Of a stretch of DNA of 64,000 bases, positions 23,214 to 34,396 are shown one piece after another. Both the position numbers and the translations under genes were made by a program. The notes under the pieces were generated by a model. That model had not been told where the DNA came from, ran no database searches, and saw only the letters and a program-made list of their open reading frames with translations. The first letter of the stretch is position 1. Each line of letters begins with the position of its first letter. This DNA comes from Gonapodya sp. JEL0774 (Eukaryota; Monoblepharomycota; Monoblepharidomycetes; Monoblepharidales; Gonapodyaceae), in the NCBI GenBank assembly GCA_027604505.1, contig JADIIX010000118.1, positions 4,970-68,969 of the forward strand, in the 5' to 3' direction.

Positions 23214-26200
23214 CTTGATTCGCGGTTCATTTCGAGACGACGCCCACGGTTTCCTTTAGGAAATGCCCCGCATCGTCAGGTAGCCTTGAGGGCTGAAAAC
23301 AAAAGCCCCCGCCGATCAGTTTTTGGCGGCAAGGTAGCTCAAACGTTGGGAGACATGCACGAATCTGCAATACCTGGACAAATATCGTGACAGACCGGTA
23401 CCATCGCGTGCCGGACAAAGAGACTCGAGAGAGTTTCCGGCTTTATCCGTGGGCCGAGGTCAGTGGAGGGTCCAAGTTTTTCTCACCCAATTGACAGTCT
23501 CGTGTCTGGCAGAGCATTTGTTGGTACTTTGGCGACTTCACCCTGTGAGGGCAAAATCAAACCGTGAAAATGGTAAACTAATTAAGAGGTCTACGACGCC
23601 AACTTTTGTTATTTTGAATGGCCACTGCAACTGAAGTCGCCCTCCAAAAAACTATTATGATCCAGGAAAGTGAGCCTCACCCTAGTTCTCAAGTACTATT
23701 CCCAATCACATGAACAAGGTGCACCACCTACAATTGTATTTGTGAAGTAATTGAGTCAAGGAATTGAGTCTACATTGAATGTTGAGTGAACTTTTATAAA
23801 GGGCATTCCATGCTTATCTAAATGCAAGAGGAGAACTTTGGAATCAATATTAGGAGGTCCAAAACAAGAAGTTTTCTCGCTTCGCGCGAATCAAAATTGC
23901 GGGTGCTCCAGATATGAGGAAACCATCGAGCCTTAATCGTGCATATCATTCACCAATACAAGTTCCTCTTTGTTGGAATGATAACACTATATAATGAGGA
24001 TGTTTTCATAAAAAAGGCTGGGAGAACGGACCCAATGAGGTTCTTTCAGGGGTGTGGGTTCAATTGACTCCCCCGAGTTTCGGGATGGATGGAGCGCCCG
24101 ATTCACAGCATTTTTCACGGCAGAAGTGTGCAGAAAATTGTTTGATGGCGATTTGGGGGCAGGTGTCGGGATTCGATCGCTCAGTTTCGACACTTCTGAT
24201 GGAAGGGCAACGATTGGTGGGTCATTTGGCAAGCCACGCGACGGTGCAGGCGCAGCCATCAAAAATAGGGCGGAGAAGGACTGTCTGTGTCGATTGCCAT
24301 CGAGTGTGGAAGGCGCGCGCAATTGGTGGATGTTTGGTACATAGTGTGCGCCCGAGAGACTGTCTGGTATCTGGAACTTCACATTCAGGGATAACGTCCA
24401 GGGATATCTGCCTCACCAAAGACCTGAATACTCTGATGTGAGTGGACGACTGGGACGGTGCAGTGCGGCCTCGAGCTATCTTCAAACTCTTGACGTCGTG
24501 GACTTGCATTCGATGATCATCCCGGACATCAACCTCAACGGATTCTCCGCAGTAAATTTTGAGGAAACCCCCGAGGAAGAAAATATTGACGGCGATATCA
24601 AGGTACTGATTGCGGGCACTGCATGTAAGAAGGCGGTGGGGTCTTCCATGAGTCCACACTACATGAACGAGCGTGGACCAAAAAGGGTGAAGAACATCTG
24701 CAACGACCGTCAGAGTACTACTAAATATCGGTAGTTTCAGTTGAATGCTCACACGATTCAATGTATCTCGCCGCAATTACGCAGATGTCGGCCACCTTCC
24801 CCAGAATAGGTACTTAGATGAGATGCTCCCTACAAAGTCCATTGGAAAACGCAGAACACAGTACTCTCAAACAAATCCACTATGCTGGTGTGGTGAGCGA
24901 GAATGACACCGGGATATTCTGTGACCGAATGAGGTGGCGAACATTACGACAAAATCGAGGAACGTTGGCTCCGCAAGGGAGGCTTGGAATCATCTGGCTT
25001 AACCCGGACATGAATTACATCAAGAAATCGTGCACCGCGATCACCAAGCATGAAAGGAGTACTCGACAGCCATGGTCTTCAATTCCCAAGCGAGCACTTC
25101 CGGCAGCAGTAGAACACTCACAGCCCTGCCCGCTGAAAAGTCAATACTGGCCTTTTTCGACAGTTTGAAGACCGCTCAACTGCTGATCAACGTGTGTCGG
25201 AAAGAATGGCGGTAAGGCGTAAGGGAACGTGTTGAAACGCAAGGCTGCATTTGCGTATTGGAATACATGTGACGATGTCAAGAAGACAAAGCCCTCTGAG
25301 GACATCTCCGGTAATAATGATCGATCGCGGACGCTGATTATTGCTTTTGCCTGGGAGCTACGTGTGCCGATGTGTTCGACAAGATTGTGCGGGGGCTGGA
25401 AAGTTACGTGACCGCTGTTGTGGCTCACAGCGGGCTCCTGCCGTGTTTGTGATTGATGATGGTGACCGAGGTGGGTGTGGCCGGGTGGGAGAATGACGAG
25501 CAACGATCTGATGGCATCACGACACAGAGGCAGGAGGAGGATTCGGAGGGTAGGGCGGTCAAAATGAATGCGACAAAGTTGGATTAGGTGGGGGGATCGG
25601 TGTGATAATGTGGACTCGGTGTGAGTGAGTGGTGGGCCGAATAAAGCGAAGGTCAGGGTGGTTGTTTTCTTTTGAGGTTCCGGACAACGAGGGAGGAGAC
25701 AGAGAAGCAGATCGGCATGATTTTGGTGGCACGTTAGTACATGATCGGTGTTGTAAAGTGACGGGAGGTTGAAGGATTTATCGAATCTTTGCAGTAATGG
25801 GGGGCGGTGGAGGACGGACGGGCTGTGTACGACGAAAATTGCGGTGGCGGAAGCGCTTAAAACGGATTCTTGGTGGCAGCGCAGCTTTGAGAGATTCTGA
25901 AGGAGAGGTGGGTTGGGAGCAACCGAGCCTCCAACGAATACTTCGGTGTTCGTCCCCCATCGATGTTAAATGCCTGATGATAAAAGGTACCCAACTTGTC
26001 GGGCATGATGAGGAGATTGAAGATTAGGTTCCCGAAGCGACAGAGGAAATGTATGTAAATAGAAAGAAAAAGGTAAAAATTGGGGAATCCTCATGGTGCA
26101 AAGATGATCGCAAATTTCTCAAACATCAATACCAAACCATCCTACTGTGGAAGAGAAAGAAGAAGCCGACGAGGACGCAGAGATTCGGATGATAACATGG

Positions 26201-27296
26201 ATACGATGAAACTCACCTCTCGCCGGGAGTGAGCAGCGGATGGCTCCGAATCGAATCTCTGCACTGGATAGTCCATCCGCTCAGGGCATCGGTTCATGAG
26301 GACTCGGGAGAGTTGAAGTCGGAAACATTTCGGAGCAGGAATCCGTGTGCTGCAGCTTCATTGCCTCGGGATGATTTGAACGGCATCGACTACACATGAA
26401 GGATCTCGATCGTATCTGGCCTTGATGACCATGCCTCAGGTCATTTGCGTGCGTCGGTGTTTCACTTATGCTCGACTGGTCAAGTTTCGTTCTTCTCCGA
26501 GTTCGGCAAGGCGCTACAGTCTGCATGAGAACAACTGGGCAACTCGCCTCGTTCTGTGTGGGCTTGAGCACAGCACCCTCGTCTCAAAACGATGACGTGT
26601 GCATTTGCGATTGAAAGTTGGTTTTGACTAGGAACGGATTCGTAAAAGAATTTTGTGTCATGACCGAACTTCCTGAGCTCCATTCAGCAATCCCCCCTAA
26701 AGCTTTACTGTCTGTCCGGCAGCTCAGCTCATGGATGCCTTGTGACTTGCTCCTAAAACGACAGACTGTAGTGCAATGAATAGCTTGGAGACACGGTGGT
26801 CGATTTCTGGCTCCTTTTCATTCTCAGGCATCCTCCACAGGCGCAGAGCCCCAAGCAAGCTTGATTAAATTACCACTTGTCTTTCATGGCTGGCAGATGG
26901 TTGAAAGAGATCCAGCTTTGGATCCACTTTCTATAGTTCGAATGCAGAAGACCAACCCCAGGACTCTTTCCAAAAGGAGTCGTTCCTTTAATTCCTCAAG
27001 AGCATATTGGGCGGCGGTTTTGAGCGATCGCGTGTAGTGGTTGAATGAATTGAGTCAATGAATTATGGTGAATTTGAAGGAATTTTGTGATGCTTGAGCC
27101 ACTGGTGCATGTGTTGATCGGTCACGAGGGTCTCAACACCATCGCAAAAATGAAGCACGAAAGCGAGTATCTCGGCCATCTTGGCAGGAAAGGCCACTAT
27201 CAGCTGCGCTGTTCTACTTTTGCAAATGTCTGCCTTGATTGACTCTGATTCCGCCCGTTGTTGCCCTCCTTCTCCTCGTTTGGGTTCGGTGCGCAG
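23214..27296. other. Long interval with no firm gene
   Basis: Mostly AT-richer spacer with scattered short frames. The best coding candidate is listed separately at 24438-24734. A further ATG frame at 27090-27250 (MLEPLVHVLIGHEGLNTIAK) lies just upstream of the next gene and may be its first exon, but no good donor joins them. Confidence 0.35.
24438..24734 (+). CDS. Possible terminal exon, unknown
   Basis: The frame reads acidic, natural-looking sequence (LHSMIIPDINLNGFSAVNFE, EETPEEENIDGDIKVLIAG). Upstream frames at 24054-24344 could be earlier exons but the splice is unclear. No domain is recognised. Confidence 0.3.
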   Translation: MSGRLGRCSAASSYLQTLDVVDLHSMIIPDINLNGFSAVNFEETPEEENIDGDIKVLIAGTACKKAVGSSMSPHYMNERGPKRVKNICNDRQSTTKYR

Positions 27297-30200
27297 CAGT
27301 CTCCGCTATTCGCGCCTCAGTCCGCATCAAGTTTCTCGCACTGATCGTACTATCTGCACTAATCATCCCAAGAGTAAGTCGAGTGCATAATCTCCGAACC
27401 AAGCTCTGTTTCTGAGCATTCGCTCACTGGTCTACAAACTAATTGAACACTGTTCCTGATTACTCCGGCAGTTCTGGGCAACTTCTATCCTGAATGGGAT
27501 TCCCGTTAGGTTGAACATCGTCAACCTCTTCGGGAATGTGCTAGAAAGCCTTTCCGCCGTGAGTTTCAGCACATTGGTTATAATTTCGTGCAACAAGTCC
27601 GCCATTTATCACAATCGAATATGACATCATTGAATTCTCAACCCTCTTCTTAGACTATCACTCCTCTTGTTCTCCCTGACTTCGAACTCATGGACATCGA
27701 TATTGTTGTTGACGCTCGCGGCATGCGTGCCTCAGTGGTAAGTGCCAGAATCCTGCTGGGTAACTAAAAATAATCTATACAATGAGCGACCTGTCGGAAT
27801 TCAGGCACTTTTTTTCAGCCAAGTTTTCAAGATATGTGCAAGAGTCTTCTCATCCGGTACGGGATATTCTCTTCAAGGTGTGTCTTTTCATTGGAAGCCA
27901 AACTGGTGTACATTCTCACACTTTCGTTTCGGAACTTTACACTCCAGCTTTTCTTAATTTTAGTGGGAGAACCTATAATTCCGCAGCAACTATGGTTGGG
28001 TTGCTCCAGTCCTCTGATTTGGGTGAGTTGAATCCTGAACGCTCGCGGCAATAGTCTGGAGACTTATCGTCTGCATCCGCAGCTATTGAATTTATTCTTG
28101 CTGCGAGTGCAATGGTATTCATCTTGCGAAAAACATCGAGATCCTTTCCCTCTCCTTCTACGGAGCGTGCACACTCATGCGATGATCGCAACATTTCCGT
28201 GAGTTCGCATGCGTTGCCTTAGCTCTGTAAGCATTGACGTTTATAGTCCCATCCTCCCATCCTCATTCCTCAGGAGACGGTGATTAGACAAATCGTAACC
28301 GCAGTGGAACAGTGTCACGCCCGCGAGATTCAGAAGGCGCGTGCGCAAGATCAAAATTCTTTGGTATGTATTTTCAATGCAAAAGATTCTGGGGCTCGCT
28401 TATAGTCTCATTTGATGTCTTCCAGAATTTGGTATTCCGTTCCATTAATAAGTTAACAGCTGTGGTAGAAGCTGAATCCACAAAGAACTCTCAACATAAC
28501 GTTTTACAATGCAATAAGTTCCAGGTTTGTCGGATGTTTCATTTTGATCCTTCTTCACATATCGGCGTTCGGATTGCTCACATTTTGTTGCGCCTCTCCC
28601 AACCATTTGCAGAGTCTCGAGAATCGGATTTCTCATTTAATTGAAGAGATAGAAGAGTTGACGGAAATGGCCAGCCGCGCAGTTATGAGAGAGAACAAGC
28701 TTGAGGTAATTATTTCATCCTTCGACAAGTAGGGCGGCAGTGTGTCATAATGGTCTGTTTTTTCAACCAATCCCTAGGCAAAGTGCGACAGCATATATCG
28801 AGAAGTTCGCGACCTAAAAGTAGGATCGGAATTCAAATCGGTCAAGACAATGGATCTGTTGGTAGAGCAGGGACAAGCAATCCAAGTGAGCATCTCGAGT
28901 AAATTTTTATCACATTTGCTCCATCAATGCCTACCATGCTTGTTGCTTTCTGCACAGAAAATGGTAGAACGTAATGTTCATTGTGCTGCTGTACAGGAGA
29001 CCACACTACAAGTGAGTGCAATTGCATTTTGCAAGACGTCTGGACATGTTTAATAACCACCTATTACAAAAGACCCTTCAAAGTTTACTGCGCCAAGTCG
29101 TAGACAATCAAGGCATTGTAGAAAGAGTTCAGCAAGACGTAGTTGATTGGTCTGTCAAGTCGCAGAGACAATTGGTATGTATTTTACCACCTACAACTCC
29201 ATGCACAGTGCTATACTCATGTTGACGAATCCAATTTCTTTTTATCGGATCGCATTGCTCTGTCCAGGCGGAATTACAGGACCAGTTATCCGCCATTTGT
29301 ATTGGAGGGGACGCATTGCCGGAGACTTTCGTGGAAAGCTTAAACAAGTCGTTTCATCAACTTGGTTCTAGGGTAGACTCGAGTTTCGCTGCAGTCCAAT
29401 CTGATTTGGAGTTCGTGAAGAAGACTGTGGAGGGCCTCAAGATTCGGAGACCGCCTTCAAAATCCCTGAACACCCCACCACAGTCGCCGCCGTCATCTGT
29501 GGCGAGTCATGGCACTACTCCCAAGCCTCCACCAAAGCACACCCGCATCGTCAACTGTCGCTCCTCTGCTGTACATTCTTCGGTTGGACTGCTCGCTTCA
29601 CTTCCAAAAATCCCGAACGACTTCTTCAAAGGGTTCGGTCCGTCTGTTTTCCCAACTCCCTCCACTCTCTTCACAGCGCAGATTTGTGAAAAGGAACCGA
29701 CTCTTCCTCACAGTCCAAGCTCCAGCATTGAAGTGTCGCTCTCCAAAAAGTCCAACCCTCGTCGTCGGCGCCTGGGAGCTCATGCCATCAAAGGGACGAA
29801 CAGCGCCAGCAATAAGCGTGGATCCTCAGGAACAACAGTGCGATCCACCTTGGCGCCGTCTACCCGAATCACCACAGAAGCATTGTCTGCAGCAGCTCCC
29901 CAAAGCACCCCAACCATGGCAAAGGGCACAAGCTTTGTCACGGTGGCTGCTGCTTCTCCTACAGAGGTGTCTCCCCTGGAGTCTCCCCGCCCAGAGGAGG
30001 ACACAGTTCAGGCTACACCATCGGATGTTGTGACTGCTCCAGCACTCGCAGATGCTTCATTGATCCTGGAAAGTTCCATTACTTTGCTAGTAGAGGCGCC
30101 ATCCATGACTGGATCCAGCACCTGGGACGCAACGTGCAATGGGGTTAGATCGAGTGAAGATTGGACAGCTCTTCCGTTCAGCTCAATGTCTCCCTTGGTG

Positions 30201-32539
30201 GCTACAACTGACTCAACTTACGTGGAGACGGTGGTGGAACTATGTCCTGAGGGCATCGCAGCCTTGCAAACACCCGCGATTGCCAACGCAAGCAGTACGC
30301 CCCAGGTTGAACAAGAAGAAGCTCCTCCAATCATAGAGCCTATTCAATGTGCACCAACTAATAGCCTCCCCATTGATACATTCATGACACACCATGCGGG
30401 TGTGTCGAACCTTCAGGCTTTGAGCTCCACCCTTCCTCCTGTGGCACCTGACCTTTTCCTAGGTGTGGTGGCCCTGCCGTCTCATGCCGGACAATGGTCA
30501 CTTCGCAACCAAACAAAAACGGCCTCTGGGCCATGCTTTTCTTCACTGGCAGCTCTCCCACCAGTACCGACCAGCCTTTTCGATGGCTTCGCAAGAACAA
30601 CCACTACTTCGACGGTCTTCTCACTCCCCACCCCCACTCCAGCTGTCCTGGCAATTCCGAGTGTCATGTCGAGCATCATAGATGAACGAGGCAACACCGA
30701 TTCATGTGTGCCAAAGGTTGATCCTTCAGTCAGCACCATGCTGAAAGAGCAACAGGCAAGCAGCTTTATTCTTCCCAGCCTCCTCGTTGTCTCCTCAGAG
30801 CCTGTGGACTCTATGCACGATGTTTCTCCTGGTTTCCCCAGGCTGCCCGGAGATGGCAGAGCCGAATCTGGTCGAGTGGCCCCTGGTGATGGCTCCACTG
30901 CAGCTCCTCCATTATGCAGCTCGAAGACCATAGGACAATCTGTGCCCCGGGCCAACCAACCTGAGGACATTCAAATGGGGTTTGCGTCAGCACTGGAAGT
31001 ACCCTTGTCAAATCCAGATGATATGGAAATATACCCTGCAAGTATGTCACCGACCTCCAACGCACCATACGGCCACTCGAAGGAGGTGGATTGCCCCGTA
31101 GATTTAATGGAAACAATTTCGACAGACGAATCACCTTTAGTGGATGTGGAAATGGATGTGAAGCCGCGGGAGACTAAAACAGGAGCAACCTCATCCTCTT
31201 CTCCCCAATTTGAGCTAGATCAAGCGAATATTGATCGGACAGTGGATACAGCAACACAGGAACAACTTTCGGTGGTATCTCCATCATCTCCTTCTCACGC
31301 GCCAACGCTCCTGACAGCAGCTGTGGGATTTTCGTCTGTTCCAGCAACGTTACTAGGTGACAACATGTCTTTTCAACTTTCGTCAGCAACGCCATCGTCA
31401 ATTCTCCGTGGCCCCCATTACCCCATCGAATGGTCAGTTCCTTCAGATGCGACAGATCATTCCATACCAGCAACGTCCACGGCAAGCGTTGTACCGGTAA
31501 TGGACGACAGCAGAACCTGTACTTTTGATTTCAGTTTACCGCGTTTCCTTCCGGGCAACGCGCCTGATACGTCAGTGGCGCCAGTAAAGCCGCCCTCACG
31601 GAAGAGTATTTTCGCGCGCAAGTGCAACATACGATCTCGAATGGAGATCAGTAACCGAGTACCCGCATTGGCCGGCAAAGTGACTGAGGGCGTGTCAGGA
31701 GCTTCCCTGTCGCTTTTGACCTCGGAGAAAGGTCCATCGCCTTCCGTTGTACAAGTTGGTGATTCTGCACCAGCGCATGTGAGCGACGCTTCACATCTCC
31801 ATCTGGGCACCAAGGAGAACACCCTACAGCCCGTTGAATGCGAGCAGGCCCCTGCCGGACCAGCTGCCGCAATCGTCCCCGCTTTGTCACCTGTTGCTCC
31901 GAAATCTGCGGTTCTTCCTCAAAACGATTGGCAGGATCTTTTGGTGGTACCGCGTTATGCAGACGCCACACGCCCAAATCGGCAAACCTCCACCGCGTCA
32001 CCTCCAGCGAGTTTCCCCGCTCGGTCTTCTTCGGCACAAACAACCGGTGAGAGTTCGACTGGCTGGGAGGATCTACTCATTGCACCACGGTACGCTGGCG
32101 CAAGACCTTCCGGCCAGACCGTTGCCAAAACTCGCGGCAGTTCCGGAACGGTGCAGCCATCCCCAGCCACTCGGGACTCCGTGGAGGCAACGTCGGCGCA
32201 AAGTGGTCCGACGAAGGAAGAAGGGGCGGGGGTGGAGATGCTGCGGGAGACGATTTCGGGGCTACTGCGGAGAATTGTGACAGTGGAGCATATGGAGAGA
32301 GCTAGAGAGATTCTCAGCGGAGGTCCCGTGAGTTTCATGTCCCATGGTTGATGTTTATTTCCACATTGATCATACTGATTCACATGTGTTACACACTCTA
32401 CCTTAATCTATTATAGGTTTCGCCAGCAGACAGAAGAAGAGGTGACCGGTATTTCGTAAACAAGGCGACACAAAGTGCTCTGGAGCGATGTCAGACATAT
32501 ATCGGGAAGTTGAAGAAGGGCGCAGTGTACAACGCCTGA
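27297..32539 (+). CDS. ~1400-residue membrane/coiled-coil protein with long disordered tail, unknown function
   Basis: Reconstructed from at least 14 exons. The small exons end at 27373, then 27472-27558, 27654-27737, 27819-27877, 27964-28022, 28083-28198, 28274-28363, 28426-28524, 28613-28705, 28778-28885, 28958-29011 and 29073-29174. A giant exon 29268-32327 (1020 codons) and a last exon 32417-32539 follow. Frames join throughout, and all but two junctions are phase 0. Two hydrophobic segments (FLALIVLSALII and IEFILAASAMVFIL) lie near the N-terminus. The small exons then encode helical, coiled-coil-like pieces (SLENRISHLIEEIEELTEMA). The giant exon is Ser/Thr/Pro/Ala-rich and holds repeated short motifs. 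The C-terminus is folded-looking and basic (NKATQSALERCQTYIGKLKK). The first exon and start codon are not resolved. A membrane-tethered scaffold is a guess from architecture only. Confidence 0.75.
29583..32130 (+). repeat. Degenerate peptide-motif repeats in the disordered tail
   Basis: A motif of type LPxxPxxLFxGF recurs: LASLPKIPNDFFKGF near 29590, TLPPVAPDLFLGV near 30430, LAALPPVPTSLFDGF near 30545, and a weaker FSSVPATLLGDN near 31330. A second motif, WxDLLxxPRYA followed by RPxxQT, occurs twice (WQDLLVVPRYA near 31930, WEDLLIAPRYA near 32065). Confidence 0.7.
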
Positions 32540-33118
32540 GGAGATTTGGTTTGTGAAGGGACGAGAGGGCTTGAGAGGGGCAGCATGTTTTGGTTGGTTC
32601 TTGATGAGCAAACTTGCGGGTTACCATTATATGTGCTGCACACATGTGGGTTTGGTTGCCAATTGATGAAGTTTTCCAAGAATCCCTACTATGCTACGAA
32701 TATCATATGAGTTTTGATTTGCCGCTCTCGAAGAAAGAGTGAGTTGCTACACTCATTTTATCCGCCGCCACTGTCGAGGGAGCTCTGGCATCGTGTCACA
32801 GTATGACATTGGTATCTTCGTAAAAATCTCTCGGCTTGTGCGTTTTTCTTGGAAAGCCGAATGAACAAACGCACAAGGGTCACTTGCGCCTGTTGTTTCG
32901 TGTTTGTGTCTTGTGTGTCACGCCGATCGCTGGGGCCTCATTGGTTCTGGCCCCATCCAAACCACGAGACCCCTGATGGACGCTCTCCCCTTCAGTTTTT
33001 CAACCGTTTTCCCGCTTTTTTCACCCCGAGAGACCTTCTATTCCACCGCCCCGCTCCTCTCGAAAGCCGGACCAGTCTTTCCCGTTTCACAGGCCGGACG
33101 GGACGGATGTGATCCACA

Positions 33119-33439
33119 TTACTCGTTGCAACGCTTCATGCGTTTGTAGAGAGTGTTGTGTCGGAGCGGGAGTTGAGTCGGAGGATTGAGGAGGCGGTAG
33201 TCATGGCCTGACACCACCACACGTCCGAGTTTGTACCGGAGCTTGTGAGACACGCAACTGCTACTGTGGAAGCACTTCGAACTCACGTTTCCGTTTGAGA
33301 TAGAATCACGGGCTTCAAATGGGTGCAGTTCGCTCGCGATGGAGTGGGCTGAACGACAAAGCAACCAAAGTTTCGTGATCTTTTCGACGCACATTACTAC
33401 GCTCTCACTGGTAGCATTGTAGAAGGCAATCCGGATCAC
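33119..33439 (-). CDS. Small hypothetical protein
   Basis: An ATG frame of 106 codons reads basic sequence (SCVSHKLRYKLGRVVVSGHD, TLYKRMKRCNE). An internal GTGAGT could be a donor, so the true structure may differ. No family is recognised. It lies convergent to the preceding large gene. Confidence 0.3.
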   Translation of the reverse strand: MIRIAFYNATSESVVMCVEKITKLWLLCRSAHSIASELHPFEARDSISNGNVSSKCFHSSSCVSHKLRYKLGRVVVSGHDYRLLNPPTQLPLRHNTLYKRMKRCNE

Positions 33440-33576
33440 GGGATGTATGTGTTACCATTTTCGATGTCTGAGAGATACAACGAAAGTATCACTACTGACG
33501 CCAAAGATCTCTGAACCCTCTCCCCCACTTTTTATTGACTTACCATTCAGCAGTGGATGTTGTTTAACTTGCTATA

Positions 33577-34141
33577 ATGCGTAGCGCGAGGCGCGTAAAC
33601 GGGAATGAAGAGTTTCTCCAGATGAAGGGCGACGGGGAGTTCTTTGCGACTAAACAAGTAAGTCCGTCTGCCTGGCGATCCATCATTTTGTGGAATTTGG
33701 CTTATTCTCCCAGGGTCATGGGCAAACAAATTTCTCTCCGAAAGACCCAGGCCGGTCCAAATCGCGCTCAAATGTCTCTTAAGTATCTTCCTTATCATCC
33801 CAGGCGCGCTCTTCTTCCCGCTCCGTGTCTGCTCCAAGACTACCGCACATTCCTTCCAACTCAACATTGAACTTGAAACCACAGGATCAAGATGTAGTAG
33901 AACCGCGGTCAGTTTGTGCTCCTCGCTTCCTTGCTGTGTCAGAGACCAGCGGTGGACCAACGCCGAGCTCCAAGTCCCGGCCACGTCGCCTCTCAACCCC
34001 ACTAGTTCTGCTCTACACAATGCCGCAAATTTGGAACTTGCTTTGATGAACTCGGATGCGGCGGCTGTCGCCTGCAGTATTAGAAACTCACAGAGAAGAG
34101 CACGTGGTAAAGCGAGAGAACCAACGATACCTACGCCGTAG
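33577..34141 (+). CDS. Small Ser/Arg-rich hypothetical protein with very short introns
   Basis: The ATG at 33577 starts MRSARRVNGNEEFLQMKGDG, ending at a CAA|GTAAGT donor. Downstream the frame continues if two introns of only about 33-35 nt are accepted (one beginning GTCTCT, one GTCAGT), giving DQRWTNAELQVPATSPLNP and a basic tail ending at 34141. Product is about 140 residues, probably disordered. The unusually short introns make the model tentative. Confidence 0.35.
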
Positions 34142-34396
34142 AATTGATATTCTATCTATCGTATTCACTTGTTCTGATGCATGGCTCGCTGGGACGGCCG
34201 CTGGGTGATGTCAGTGATTTGCTCATCCTGGTGTCCCGAAAGCGAAACAAACAGGTCTTCATGTACTTCCGATGGATCAAATATATTAGAATCGTGTTCT
34301 TGCAAATATGCACTCGTGGCTTCGGAGCACTATTTGTTCACAAAATATTCGACTCATGTCGTAACTACTCAAGGATACAAGTAACAGAGGGTTGTC

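Noticed and set aside
29598-32043. Several minus-strand frames opposite the 1020-codon exon
   Set aside because: Long codon-biased exons often leave antisense frames; these have no domains or splice chain.
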